From positions 62,001 through 126,000 of the forward strand of contig RMBW01000047.1 in NCBI GenBank assembly GCA_004009845.1: a stretch of DNA of 64,000 bases. Reading direction: 5' to 3'. A model generated the notes under the pieces. It saw only the letters and a program-made list of their open reading frames with translations. It was not told the DNA's origin and did not search any database. Positions 1-13,344 of this stretch are shown here, piece by piece (the first letter of the stretch is position 1; every line of letters starts with the position of its first letter). The stretch comes from Davidsoniella eucalypti. Lineage: Eukaryota; Ascomycota; Sordariomycetes; Microascales; Ceratocystidaceae. The translations under genes were made by a program, and so were the position numbers.

Positions 1-195
1 CTTCTCTCTAATATTTGACTGTACAATTAATACCCCGGCGCTGTCCATATTCTTGCTTACACAGGCCCCGTCTTCTGCTGCCGTTCTCTTTCTCTTCTTT
101 TCTAACCTTTTCCCTTCTATCTCTTTGCCAGAAAACACTCTCCGGCTATTCTTCTACCGTCAATCTCACGATCATCGCCTGAACTTTAGAGAGCA

Positions 196-2935
196 ATGGC
201 CGCTGAAAGTATTGACACCCCTCAGCGGGACGTCAAGAACCATGTTCTTTTCGAGGTTGCGACCGAGGTCGCACACAGAGGTTTGTATTTGTCGATCTTT
301 CTTTTCCTAGTGCCGCTGGCCCAATCGCTAATCTCATCCTATCGCCATAGTGGGTGGTATCTACTCTGTGATCAAGTCCAAGGCCCCCGTGACTACTGCT
401 GAATATGGCGATCGTTACACTCTCATCGGACCTCTCAACCGCCAATCGGTAAGAAACACATCTCCATAGACACCTATACATTGTGCGGTACACTAACCAG
501 GCCAACCGCTATGCTATAGGCCGATGTCGAAGTTGAGGCTCTGGAGCCCAAGGACCCCGCCCTCGTCAAGACCATCGAGTCGATGCGATCCAGAGGCATC
601 AAGCTGCTGTATGGTCGCTGGCTGATCGAGGGCGCTCCCCGCGTCCTTCTGATCGACACCAAGACGGCCTACCACTACCTGGACGAGTGGAAGGGCGATC
701 TCTGGAACATCGCGTCTATCCCCGCCCCCGCTGGCGACGACGAGACTAACGAGGCCATTGTCTTCGGCTACCTCGTTTCCTGGTTCCTCGGTGAGGTAAG
801 TCAAGTTCTCCTTTTTTAAAACGGCCTTGCGCTTTTCTTCGCCCCAAACCCACCATCCAGAAAAATCTGCCGTGCTGAGATCATTCTGCTGTCGTTGCAA
901 CACTACACACTTTTTTTTTCCCCTCACAGGAATCTTATGGCCCGGCATCAGATGGGCTTTGGTGATTCTGCACCCCATGCTTCCCCATACTCCAACCCCA
1001 TTTTGCCCCAGTCTTGAGTCTTCACCCATCCTTGTCCATCACGCATCCCCCAGACTCGAACCCGAGGACCGTGCATTGGCTTCTTATCCAGCCCTACTAA
1101 CACACTCATTCCACCCTTTTCAGTATGTGTGCCACGAGACCAAGAGAGCCGTCATTGCTCACTTCCACGAATGGCTCGCTGGTGTTGCCCTGCCCCTGTG
1201 CAAGAAGCGCCGTATCGACATCACCACCATCTTCACCACCCATGCCACTCTGCTCGGTCGTTATCTTTGCGCCGGTTCCGTCGATTTCTACAACAATCTC
1301 CAGCACTTCGATGTTGATGCCGAGGCTGGTAAGCGTGGTATCTATCACCGTTACTGCATTGAGCGTGCCGCTGCCCACTCTGCCGATGTCTTCACCACCG
1401 TGTCACACATCACCGCCTACGAGAGTGAGCATCTCCTGAAGCGCAAGCCTGACGGTGTTCTCCCCAACGGTTTGAACGTCACCAAGTTCTCCGCCGTGCA
1501 CGAGTTCCAGAACCTCCACCAGCAGGCCAAGGAGAAGATCCACAGCTTCGTTCGCGGTCACTTCTATGGCCACTACGACTTCGACCTGGACAACACCCTG
1601 TACTTCTTCACTGCTGGTCGCTATGAGTTCCGTAATAAGGGCGTTGATATGTTCATCGAGTCCCTGGCCCGTCTGAACCACCGTCTCAAGGCTTCTGGCT
1701 CCAAGACCACCGTCGTCGCCTTCATCATCATGCCCGCTCAGACTACCTCTCTGACTGTTGAGGCTCTCAAGGGCCAGGCTGTTATCAAGTCTCTGCGTGA
1801 TACTGTCGACGTTATCGAGAAGGGCATTGGTCGTCGCATCTTCGATCGCTCTCTGAAGTGGCACGATGGTGACCCGATGCCCGATGAGAAAGAGCTCATC
1901 ACTGCTCAGGATCGCGTGCTTCTCCGTCGTCGTCTCTTTGCCATGAAGCGCCATACTCTGCCTCCTATCGTCACTCACAACATGATTGGTGATGCCGAGG
2001 ATCCAATTCTCGGTCAGCTGCGCCGGGTCCAGCTTTTCAACCAGTCTTCTGACCGTGTCAAGGTTGTCTTCCACCCCGAGTTCTTGAACTCTGCCAACCC
2101 CGTCCTGCCCATGGACTACGAGGAGTTCGTTCGTGGAACTCACTTGGGTGTATTCTCCTCTTACTATGAGCCCTGGGGTTATACTCCCGCCGAGTGCACC
2201 GTCATGGGTGTCCCCAGTATCACCACTAACCTATCCGGTTTCGGTTGCTACATGGAGGAGCTCATCGAAAACTCCAGCGACTACGGTATCTACATTGTCG
2301 ATCGTCGCATGAAGGGTGTCGATGACTCTGTCAACCAACTGACTCACTTCATGAACGAATTCTGCAACAAGAGCCGTCGTCAACGCATCAACCAGCGCAA
2401 CCGTACCGAGCGTCTTAGCGACCTGCTGGACTGGAAGCGCATGGGTCAAGAATACATCAAGGCTAGACAATTGGCCCTTCGCCGTGCCTACCCCAACTCG
2501 TTCAACGAGGAGGAAGAGGAGGAGGATTACATTCCCGGCGTCGAACAGAAGATTTCTAGACCATTCTCGGTTCCAGGATCGCCCAGAGACCGCAAGGGCA
2601 TGATGACTCCCGGCGACTTTGCCAGCCTCCAGGAGAGTCACGAGGGTCTTGATACCGATGACTACGTCTCCTGGAAACTCCCGTAAGTTACTATCCATTT
2701 CCAAATCACCTCGAGCTACCCATAGTCTCATACTAACCTTTTTCCAATCAATAGTGAGGAAGAGGACACAGACGACTTCGCCTACCCTCTGACGCTACGC
2801 GCTAAGATGCCATCTGGCCCTGGCAGTCCGCTCGATACCATCCGTCTGCCTGTAACCAAAGACACGGCTCGTCTCAACGGCACCTCAAACGGCACGGCTC
2901 ATGCCATCGAAAATGCCACTATCAAGGCGGTCTAA
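196..2935 (+). CDS. gsy1: Glycogen synthase (GT3 family)
   Basis: Cytosolic enzyme that adds glucose from UDP-glucose to the non-reducing ends of glycogen. Five exons give 732 aa, close to the family's usual ~700: 196-280, 351-448, 520-795, 1124-2682, 2755-2935. All introns are GT..AG. The N-terminus carries the sugar-nucleotide loop VGGIYSVIKSKAPVT; the middle has HFHEWLAGVALPLCKKRR and THATLLGRYLCAG; the C-terminal half has YYEPWGYTPAECTVMGVPS with the acidic catalytic pair, then an Arg-rich segment (SRRQRINQRNRTERLSDLLDW) at the place where glucose-6-phosphate control is known in the family. The tail RPFSVPGSPRDRKGMMTP resembles the phosphorylated regulatory tail of yeast and animal enzymes. 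The ATG at 196 is the first in the leader and fits the family start. Intron 3 is 328 bp, long beside the others (70-72 bp). Very sure of identity; exon borders are read from splice motifs and frame. Confidence 0.96.
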
Positions 2936-5900
2936 GTCAATGCCGTTGTGCTCTGCTCGTACTTGCGACTCATCAATAAGGGCATCGGCTTTGTACGATG
3001 TCCAACATCTTCTCTTTTTTTTTTTCTTTTCATGACCTTCTTTTTCCTTTTGTTTTATTACTTCTGCTATCACTATTTGTCATTCCTTTTAGTCGTCTTC
3101 GATTCGGGTTATCATCTATTATTTTTTAAAACAGTTCTACAGGGAGAGGGAGATCTTTGTATCTGCCCTGGAAAAGGTAACTTTCTCGGACTTATAGTTG
3201 TGTTTTGGGTGATATACTAGACATTCCAATTTAAATACTTCTATATACACATCTGGTGAAGGGACTCCAGGTGTTATTCTACACCAATCATTAATTACTA
3301 TGTACGTAACAATATACGTGATCTAATACGACAACATTCCATGCTTTCGCTATATACTGTCGATGTCGTAAGATATAATGTTCAACATATTGCCGTAATC
3401 TATCTTCTCTTGGCCAACTCATTGGTATCATTTTCAGTTAGTGTCAGCACAGCAGCACGGATTGGTTTGGCAGGTGCATATATTACTACATTTGTTGAAA
3501 TGAGCGAGTCCTCTTAGTGTCGTGGTTCATTGGACTTCAGTTTTTCGTGTCCAATGCTGTAATTGCTTGGAACGCAGCAACATCCAGCCTTGATCGAGCG
3601 TAGATAGAAATTATAGCTGGCTTTCAAACCAACAACGGTAAAGGCACAGTAATAGCCCGTATATCGAAACATGGCATATCAAATGCTATGCGCCATATAT
3701 CGCAAGATGAAGCGAAGCTACAGACATTGTCGTCAAATCCAAGGCTATAATGGTTAATCAGACCATCTGCCACAGCGGTTGCAGTTTTGGTTTCAGCTGT
3801 CACCGTAACTCATACATTCCATCAAAAAATGTAAGCTCATCGTCAAATAGATGACGAAGCCTATATAGTGCAAGGTTTACTACCAGGAAGACCTCTTTGA
3901 CACACATTGAAAGGTACAGTTTCTCTTGCGTCAACTGTCTCGGCGCCGTGATTTACATGTCAGCATTATCACTTGAACACCCGGTTTCTAGTTGTCGGTT
4001 AGTTGGTAAATAGAAAATTACAGCGCAAAAAAAACCCGGATAACTCAGGAAGGTTTCGGTGTTTGTTTGTCAACTACAGTTCATATTGTATTCATAGATT
4101 GACAAACAAGCTCACTAGTTGGAAAGTATGGTTAGGTTAAGATTAGATACCGATATAGAGACAAATAAATGTGTGACGTCGAGGAATAGATTGACAGTTT
4201 TGTTCAAATCGATCCCTTCACAGGTGTACAAACAAGCTAGGGTTATATATTCAAGAATCCAACAATATTCTGAGGTATTTAGGGTTATAGTTGCCCATCG
4301 TGTTTTAAACTTCAGTAAGGTAAATTGGGAGGCAGACAAACATGAGGTCACAGATACGAAAACGCTTTGTTCCTTTGGGAAGTGTACATATAAGGGATAT
4401 ATCTGTTGTTCTACTTCTTTCTTTTCCGTATTTCAGGAACAAACTGGAATGTAAGCATGCAGACAACGATGCGTCAAAAGGGGAAAGGGACGGAGACAAA
4501 AGCTTGCCCTAGAGCCCTCGCTGTTTTGCAGATAAGAGAAAAAGATCTGCATTTTTTTCCCCATACATATTAGGCCGGAGTTTCAGTCAGGATGATGTTA
4601 TTATTCGTAGATAGGAGCAGTTTCTCACAGTTATTATCAAGGACTATCAGTTATTTTACGAAGAACTTGGCGACTTCATCGGCAATTAACTAGACTCGAG
4701 CAGCGCAAGGGATGCATATCTACCGTGCCGCTACGCAAATCTGATACGCGGAAGAGTCGCATATTTAGACTGTTGGTGTGGAGTGAAAGAAGAAGACATT
4801 TGCGTTGCGTATTCAAAAGCTGGAGAGATATGTGTGTGGTATACCTTGTTGGAGATCTTTATTAGTAAGCTATCGCAGGCTCCTTGGCTATGATGTATGC
4901 GTAACCTGTAACTACATATACGAAGGTACATATATACATGAAGATACTTTGATTGCTAAAATAGACGAGAGATGTCCTCTGGCGGGTAGTGCACTGCCTT
5001 TCCCGGCTACCGGCACATGAAATAATAAAGGGTACGCCAAGACTTTGGTTTTAGAGAACCAAGGTTCTTTTTCCGGCCCTATGCTTCAATGTCCTGGGAA
5101 AAGGAAGATAATCATCTGATACAACTACAGATACAATTAGACACTTTGGTAATGATCCTATAGCCAAGACTTTTTCCACGAGAAATAACGAAGAAAAGGC
5201 AATGCAATGTGGTCGACTATATCTTGTCGTCATAACAAGGATGGGATCTAATAAGTGGTACTGTCAAGATTCCAAGGGAATAAAGATCCGTGCTCATCCA
5301 CTTCTCAGCATACGATGTACATATACATTGACATTGGTATAGGTAAAGCCAGTAGCGAGAAGGACATCAGTCAAGAAGTCGCAGTACGATACATCAAGTT
5401 TCACTGTATGAGCAGTCCGAGAACTGTATATTGAACAACAGCCTATTTTTATAAACATGCAAAGCCAAGAAACGAGCGAGATAGCATTCTTCAAAGGAGA
5501 ACAAGCCTCTGTTTCAGCTTGAGGAGTTGATCTGCCGCACACAAAGAAAAAAAAGAAAGAAAAAAGGGAATAAGTAGGTCACACGTTCTTTTGGGCTTTT
5601 ATGGTGCGCCCCATTGGAAATAGAAAAATAGACCGTGAAATGGCGCTAGAATAGTTGCTCAACCAAATATACAACAGGTCAATGTGCTCAGGTAACAACA
5701 ACAGTTCTTCGTCCCATTAGCACTAACTACAATGAACTTGCAGAGGACCAAGCGGAGAGGTGGCCAAGCTATTAAGGGTTCTCAGCATCATGAATGTACA
5801 AGTCGAGGCTTCGTCTTCTGCTGTTCATGGATATCAGGTGAGAAATGGCGAGAAGTAGTCAAGACACAGACTTTAGCTATGATCATATTTGACGGGGAGG

Positions 5901-8158
5901 AAAACAGCCGAGGAGAGACTCAATCCAGTGAATATGGCAAACAGCCCATGGCCTCATGAGCGGAGTCTCTACAGGTCCAAGTCTAGCCAGATGATGCCAT
6001 ATTTCTTACTCTGAATCGGACATGAACCATGGCCGAATCTTCACAAACCAAAGTGCCTGATTTTTGTCGGCGGAAGTTCCGAGTTTCGTCTTATAGTCCC
6101 GGTATAAATCGCCCATTTTTGTGATTCTGACGGCTGCAGTGGCTAGAACCGAGCGATGGCCGCTATGGTAGCAATGGGAGTAGCAATAGCAAGTAACTGT
6201 CGTTGCAGACCATGATGTAACGGGGACTTCTTTTCTTCCCCTGTTTGCTCTCATATCTACTTGGCAGTTGGTCAGTTAATAGCAGCATTTTCTTATTCAA
6301 TGGTGTCCATATTGTCCATATCTCCTTCTGGAAGGCAGCCCAGCAGACCAGCGGTAGTGCTCTGGCTAAAAGATAGAGAAGCTTCATGCAAATGTATGGA
6401 TTTGAAAGCTGGCAGAGGGCACGTGATAGCTTCGTTTTGCAGTTTGTACTAGGGATATGGACAAGAGAGTACAAGAAATGCGGTCAGCAACGAGAGGCGA
6501 TCGTTCGATGAGGATGGGCCAGTAAGAGCCCACTAGAATGTCAGAAATCCACTGTCTGTGGGAGGAGAGCGGACGGACCAGCCAATCTGAACTTTTAGAC
6601 ACAGCGTCACAGTTTTTTTCTTCTTTTTTTTTCTCTCGCTGGCCTGGGATCTTCTCTTCTCTTCTTGGCTAAAGACTTATTTTTAACTTGGCAAATCAAG
6701 CTAGTGGACTCACCTGGAATTGGGGAGCCAGCAAGGATTACTATAGCCAGGCATCGGAGCATGTTGGCTGCTATTTTGCATGCGGTGTTACAGCTATTTC
6801 TCTGTGTTCCATGGATGGCATAGCATAGTCAAGTCTGCAAGGCGAATGATACGTGGAGGATGGATAGAGTCAGTGTGGGAGGGCGGCTTGTCAAGTTTGG
6901 GCGTTTCGTTGCGGCGCTCCAGAGCCAACTATTCGAGGCACCCTCGACTAGCCGGGCTTCAAGGCGTATGTCTCTTAACTGACCGGGCGCTTCGTATGCA
7001 GTACAAAGACAAGACGAGCTACATACATGTACTATACTTATACTGTGCTATGCCTATGCTACAGAGAGGGCGGAAAGAGTGAGTGGTTGGGGCAACACAT
7101 ACATGCTAATACGCCATCCATCACAGCCGATGTGGTGGCTCTTGATCTGACCGTGTCTTTGTCTTGTTTGAGAAGCTCGTCTCGCTGAGCCGGTCTTTTT
7201 TGCAATGGTAAACAAAGGAAACCAGACAAAAAACCTGGTCGACATGCTATCTATAGAAGGCTTGATGCTTGGCCGCTTCTTCTTCTTCCATCTCCTCGGT
7301 GCCGGATTTGCTTCTTTATGTCGGCTATTGTTTGTCGGTCTCTCGTCACTTGCTCTCATAATCATCGATCGACGGCTTTTCGGCTTTTTAGCTTACACGG
7401 CACAATATAGGTTGTATATACATGTACGATCAATAACTAACTAGCGCAATGCCCTCCAATCAATACTTGCTCTATATCTAGAAACTCTATTGGACCCTGG
7501 CGCTAGGGTTTTTGCCCTCGTTGTAAATAGCAACAATTATAGAGGCGAGAGACCACTAGGAGAGAAGGAACCAGGAGGCTGATCTGAGACGACAAGGTTC
7601 AGCTTATCCATTCTTGCACTCCTGCCTCTTTCTCCATACTCAAGAATTCCGTCTGGCTTCCTGCCTTTCTGGCCTCCAGTAAATCTGTTATATTTGTACA
7701 TACCCTGGTCGCTGTGTCGTCCCTTCATCTCTTTTAGGTTTTATTCCTCTCTTAGCTTTGTTAAGCCCGCTTAAGAGACGCTTAAAAGGGAAACATCCCA
7801 AGAACAGCTTCTTCATAAATAACTTAAGAACCGCTGTCAACCAAAGCGTCCCTTTTGAGCACCTACGTCAGATACAGCCTTTTCTATTCCTTCTATTCCA
7901 ACTCGGCTTCAACAACCAAGAAACACAACAACAACACTTGCTTCGCTTGCCATCTCGAGCATCTTTTCTTCTCCCAACTTTGAGAGTTTCCATTACTCTA
8001 TCTTGCTCTCGCTTTCATCGCCACGGTCATTCGTCTCTCTTGATCCCACATTGCGAAGCTCGACAACCCCGCCGTCGACATACATAATAATACGCTGATA
8101 GACAGCTTCCACTACCGCCAAGCTGGGTTTCCGCCGCCGTTTCTCCGACTCTAGCGCC
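2936..8158. other. Gene-free 5.2 kb intergenic stretch
   Basis: No convincing gene. The first ~250 bases are T-rich and fit the 3' untranslated region of the glycogen synthase gene. The centre (about 3.3-7.4 kb) is AT-rich unique sequence with only short frames lacking family features or coding bias. The last ~600 bases before 8159 are pyrimidine-rich and probably hold the promoter and leader of the F-box gene. No in-frame upstream ATG lies close to that start. Confidence 0.6.
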
Positions 8159-10159
8159 ATGCGGTTCTTTCGGCGCAAGAAGGACAAGAAGCCCTTCCTC
8201 GACATCCCTACTTTTGGCGATGTCCGCAGCGATGACGAGTTTTACGACAACCAGCTCGGCCCTCGATATGACTTTCCGCCCACCCTACGCTCGGCACAGC
8301 TCCTAGCAGAATTCCCGCCAGCCCTGATAATGCGCATCTTCAGCTTCGTGTGTCCTCAGACTATGGACGAATCATACGAGCCATGTGAACAGAGCGCAGT
8401 CGAAGACTCGTGTCCGTTGTGCGACATTCGCGATCTCGCCCACGCTGCCATGGCGTGTAAACGGTGGCGTCTTGCAGCGCATCAGATTATGTAAGTGCTT
8501 ACACTATGTCACATTATACATTGCTTGTCAAATATCACCCACAGTCACACTAACCACTAGACTTTCTTTGGTTGCACTAGGTACCGAAGCATACGTATAG
8601 ACAACGTCCACTATTGCCAACGCGAGGCGTTTCTCGCCGAGAGACGCAAGCGCAAGTCCTTCTTTGACCGTAACGGCGACCCCGAAGATACAGCTGCCGC
8701 TCGCTTGAAGCTGCTGGCACGCACTCTCCGTGACAATCCTGTACGCTTAGGCAAGCTTGTGACGTCTCTCAAGGTGCCATACATGCTACGCGAATCCAGT
8801 CAAAATGACCTGTCGCGAACTCTTGCCGTGCTCCCCAATGTCAAATATGTCGATCTGCCAGAAGGCTTGTTTGCCGATGATCCTGCGTTCTCTACTCTAC
8901 GAATGGAAGTCGAGGCCCGGTGTCTAGATCTGCGCAAAATGACCTACATGGCCGGTTCTGAGCAGAGTCTATCAAAGCTTGCCTATACTCCCATCTGGGT
9001 CAACTTGGAGGTGCTGGAGCTGGTCCGAATCTCTCTGGATCCCATGTTGACTCGCCATGTGATTTCGTCTCTGCGGAATCTACGTGCCCTCAAGGTTGTG
9101 GAATGCAGAACGTTTACCGACGACGTGTTCTCTAGCTCCGAAGATCTGCCTGTGATGCCTGCCATCCAGGAACTCATTCTTCATAAAGTGCCGATTTCTG
9201 CGCAAGGCTTCTCAGAACTAATGGTGCGTCCTGAAATCCAGGCGTCACTTCACATACTCAACCTATGGCGTACAGAGATCAAGCCCAGTCACCTACAAGA
9301 TATTTTCAACGCCGCACCGAGTCTACATACTCTTGCAATTCACGAAACTGTGTCACAGGGCATCACGTCGGGGTCGAATCTGCCAAAGCTCAACTCTTTC
9401 AGCCTTAGAACTATCCGGTATGAGATCAGCAACTCTACCGACGGCGGTACCGGAAGTAACGCAAGCGGCAGTTACTATACATACTTGGCTAGTTCCATTC
9501 TGTCGGGTGGCCTTCCCAAACTACATGCCGTGTATGTCCATGATCCGTACTTCCCTGATCAGCTCATGGGCCTGCCACCGCCACCCTGCATTCCCGGCTT
9601 GACCCGGCCGAGATCATCCGCCTCCATGAAGAGCTCTCCAATGTTGAGCCCTGCTAGTAGCATGGGCCCAGCTAGCCCAGCAGCTCATCAAATGACGCTA
9701 CCGCTGCCTCTTCCCGCAGCACCATTCGCCGGTGGAGGAAACGGTCGTGTCAAATCGGGAATTGCCACGAACCGCTTCAGTTCCAACAACCCATTTGCCG
9801 GCTTGGGCCCACTAACCAAGACGCTCGAGGTCTTCACCAAGACCGATGACGCACTAGACTGGAGCTCTGTCAAGGTTTCACCACAGGCGCAATCGTCGCT
9901 TCGTGGCTTGGGCTCGCACACGCGTTCGGTCAGCAGCTATGGGCTGGGAACCGACGTGGCAGGTTTAGGCTGGGACCGTGGGAATGCGCGCCGTAGTATC
10001 ATGGTGAGCAACGCGGGTGGCGGGTTCCTGGCGCTGCCATCAGAGGATACAGGCTTGCCGTTGCCTTCACCACGCTTCAAGCAGGATGACGAGATGTGGC
10101 CACGGCCACGAAGCAGTGGTGTATCGGCGAGTCGGGGATCCAAGGATCTGTGGGCCTAA
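8159..10159 (+). CDS. F-box protein with leucine-rich-like repeats and a disordered tail
   Basis: Predicted substrate receptor of an SCF ubiquitin ligase; the substrate cannot be told. Two exons, 8159-8490 and 8581-10159, give 636 aa. The 90 bp intron has GTAAGT and a CACTAG acceptor; the split codon restores Met-Tyr. The F-box is at about residues 47-117: LLAEFPPALIMRIFSFV, then DLAHAAMACKRWRLAAHQIM. Its two halves are separated by a Cys-containing insert (CPQ...C...CPLC) that could bind metal. Residues ~150-430 contain repeated leucine-rich segments (for example LEVLELVRISLD and LRALKVVECRTF) that look like degenerate LRRs. The last ~170 residues are Pro/Ser/Gly-rich and probably disordered. 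I recognise this as a conserved family of filamentous ascomycetes without a standard name. A very basic start (MRFFRRKKDKK) follows the first ATG of a clean leader. Confidence 0.87.
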
Positions 10160-11939
10160 GAAGAAGTTTCGAGGTCTGGCTAGGCCTTTGACTCGGAAGA
10201 GGCTACGTTATTGCATATTTTCATAGTTATAGATGATGTTACGGATGGTTATTCATGAGGACGGTCGATGGTGTCGTTAGTACAACCATGTAAATCGACA
10301 TGGTTTCAATGTTGGCATTTACCATATATTTGGAAATACAAATCATGCATTCATATATTCCCTAGTCCATTTGATTACACATCTGTCTACACACACTTGA
10401 CCGTAAATCCCAACATAATCCTAATATAGTTTGTCTACACGAACAAGCTTCTCGATGTTTTCCGGATAGGCCGATCATAGCCACCCAAGTATCATCACTA
10501 ACATACAATAGCAATAGTCCAGCCAGCCAGTGAAACTATAGTCAAGATCATGGCCATAGTTTCTATATACTCCAGGCTTGATAGTGGTGTTCGAGTAGAA
10601 GCAACGGTGACTTGTTATTTGTCGAGCGATTCCCGTGGAGAACTTCGTTTTTGTTCCAGTCAATACTGTGGCGTACAAATGATATACAGACCAGCCGATA
10701 TTTAGAAGCCAAGATTAGAGATGAATCGAGCCAGTTGGGTCTTCTAAGCACCGGCGCGGCACTAATGTATAGTAGATCTTATAAGCCAGTTTATCCCAAG
10801 TACCTGGGTGATCATATTGCTCCTATAAAAAAGAGTGAGAGAATATAAGAGAAGAGGCAGAAAAAAAGAAGAACGGCACACAGACTGGTTTCATCTCATG
10901 ATTTCTTTTACTGCTAGGAATCTTGAGAAGAGCTCCCATATTCTGTGCCAGCCGAGAATAAAACTCTAGACATTCTAACTTGAGGGAGTGGTCCGCGCTT
11001 CTTCTTAGAGCATTATAGGACATAAGTGCTTTACATAGAATCATAGACAGGCAGTCGGTAGCACCTAGTACAGTAATAGAAGAAGTCCTCAGAAAAGGCT
11101 TCTCTTTTCTTCGTACCTTGCATGAACACGCAGCCATCCCATGGGTTTTGAAGAGGGGGGGGGTGTCAAGATGATCTAGGAGGTGCACGTACCATTTTAG
11201 CCGACGAGGACGGACAGCACCGAGAAAGAACAAGAATATAACATAACATAGCAAGCAAGTAGAGTAGCTTTCTCTACAATAGGTCAGCCTATGCACTGTG
11301 CGTCTATTGTTTCATTGTCTTTCCCATTTCAAAACTTCTTGACTTGGCTATTCGCAGCATGCCTTTTTTTTTTTCTTCAAAACTTTTCAACTATTTTGCA
11401 CCGCCGTCTAAAACAGACTATGGTTGGTGAAAGAGGGGGACGAAAAGAAGAAGAAGAAAAAAAATTAATGCCATGATCAACTTGCGGTTAGCTGAGCCCT
11501 CCTCGTTATAGGCCTCGTCTCTTTTTCTAGGGGGGGTAGTGTCAGAGGTTTCCCAAAACATGAATTCCTTCCATACTACACTATACAGAGGGGAAAACTG
11601 TCTCTATTGTACCTCTAATACATATATCAGCAGATACATAGCTTATCTATGGCGCTCGAGGTGCCCGTCTATATAGTAGCTCCCGCGTTTTGATGGCAGT
11701 TCAAACTTGGTATGGATGGTATCAGAGTATTAGGTAGTACTTAGTCCCGCCTGCCTTGTGTATTATTGGTAGGAGTTTCTGCAAGGCACACAAACTCACA
11801 ATTAGATCAAACACAACTAAGCATGTCGAAGGTCAAGGATGAGAGGGGGTCGGTGGTTTCGTTTGCAAGTTAGACTTTCTCGTCGGAGAGAAGTGAGCTC
11901 CGAGCACTCGATATTCTACTTATCAGACTGAGTCTAGAA

Positions 11940-11952
11940 CCCCCCCCCCCCC
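11940..11952. repeat. Poly-C tract (13 C)
   Basis: Uninterrupted run of 13 cytosines inside the gene desert. It is an unusual homopolymer and a possible assembly or replication trouble spot. No function is claimed. Confidence 0.9.
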
Positions 11953-12573
11953 TTTCCTCTTCAATGTAGTTCTCGGCACAAGGCAGAACCGGAGCCTTAG
12001 GCACGCGAAGAAACATCTCATGTCTCCCGAAGCTTTGTTGAGATAGTCTAAAACGGATGTGTGGCTGTGAGGGAAACCCGCTGCGTCACCAAGTCACTCC
12101 CGAGCTTCATGGGAGAACTAACCATTCACAATAGCAGTCTGCTACTATGGCTTTCCCCGCTCGCCGTCTGTCACGAATACACACATGAATACAGGGATCT
12201 CAAGGTTGCTCGACAGATTCTGTCTTGTAGAGGTTCGAGCAAACACCGTGACGACAGCACACGCAACATGTAGCAAGATATCAAGCTATCAGGATTTGTC
12301 GAACCCTTGGCCTTCGCGTACACACCGGTGTTCTCATCGCCGATTCTCTGCTGACGCCTCTGCCTTGTTACTATCTCCGGTAAGAAGGTGACTACTTGGT
12401 GCCAAGAAGATGGAAATGCTGACGGCATTATGGTCCTCTTCTCTCCAGGCTTCCTTTTTTCACAACTTGCATGTGGCTCGGTGATGACACTTGTGGCTAT
12501 TGAACGCTTACAGAAAGTCGTGTGTCACCAACCATATCATGGATGAGAGGGCATATCACCGGCCTGGCCGTAA

Positions 12574-12594
12574 GTAGGGAGTAGGGAGTAGGGG
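12574..12594. repeat. 7-bp tandem repeat, three units
   Basis: Two perfect units of GTAGGGA followed by GTAGGGG. Short G-rich minisatellite. Confidence 0.85.
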
Positions 12595-13320
12595 ACTTCG
12601 TAGTCCAAGGCGGTCCCTCTAGAAACATACTAGATATATTTCTGGCATAGGATGAAAGTAAAGATGGAAATCGCCAAGAAATATGTCGAGCATTGGTCTT
12701 GAGAGGGGCCGTGTGCCTTTTTTTTTTCTTTTGCCTCTGATTTCAGTTGGCCATTTTTCAGTTCCAAGAACAGCAAGCTTTGGCCATGATTCAAGCTCTA
12801 TTTCTGGAAAAGGCAAGTGTGGCTACCTCTTTTCGTCCAAGATTGACGTGTTTCACACTCTTTTTTCTGTTTTTGCGCCTGGTGAAGGCAGGGTTTTTCA
12901 AGATATCATAAGCTTTTGAGGATATTGCCGACGGCTTAGCTTGATGCCATTGCCGTGCCCTGTAGCGTATTATCTACCCTCAAGATCTACAAATACACCG
13001 CATATCTGCACTAAATATCAATATTAATATAGCTCATAAGCAGCATACCGGTAACCACCGTTCTCGGGACATCTTGAAGTCAGAAACAAAAGAACCCTTT
13101 TCTTTTCTGTTATAGATAGTAAAATACGTAGAATAGCAGAGACTGATATATGCGGTCTGGAGGTCCGATGGAGAAGAGGATCGTGGTTCGCTTTTCAGCT
13201 GACGCATTGCCGCAGTTTGTAATCAGCACTAGAGAGACGACACATGCTCACTGAATAAGGGCAAATTACTGATAATATCTGTATAAGCAGAGCATTCTAT
13301 GGTGGTTTATAACTATTATG

Positions 13321-13344
13321 TATTACTATATTACTATATTACTA
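13321..13344. repeat. 8-bp tandem repeat TATTACTA, three units
   Basis: Three perfect consecutive copies of TATTACTA in AT-rich intergenic DNA. Confidence 0.9.

Noticed and set aside
827..1123. In-frame N-terminal extension of glycogen synthase exon 4
   Set aside because: This part is intron 3: it has a GTAAGT donor at 796 and a TTTTCAG acceptor at 1123, and the extension has no similarity to the enzyme, while the spliced form restores the family sequence.
10823..11296. 157-aa minus-strand reading frame downstream of the F-box gene
   Set aside because: Starts at GTG, no family features, ends in a Phe/Ser run that only reflects A/G-rich plus-strand DNA.
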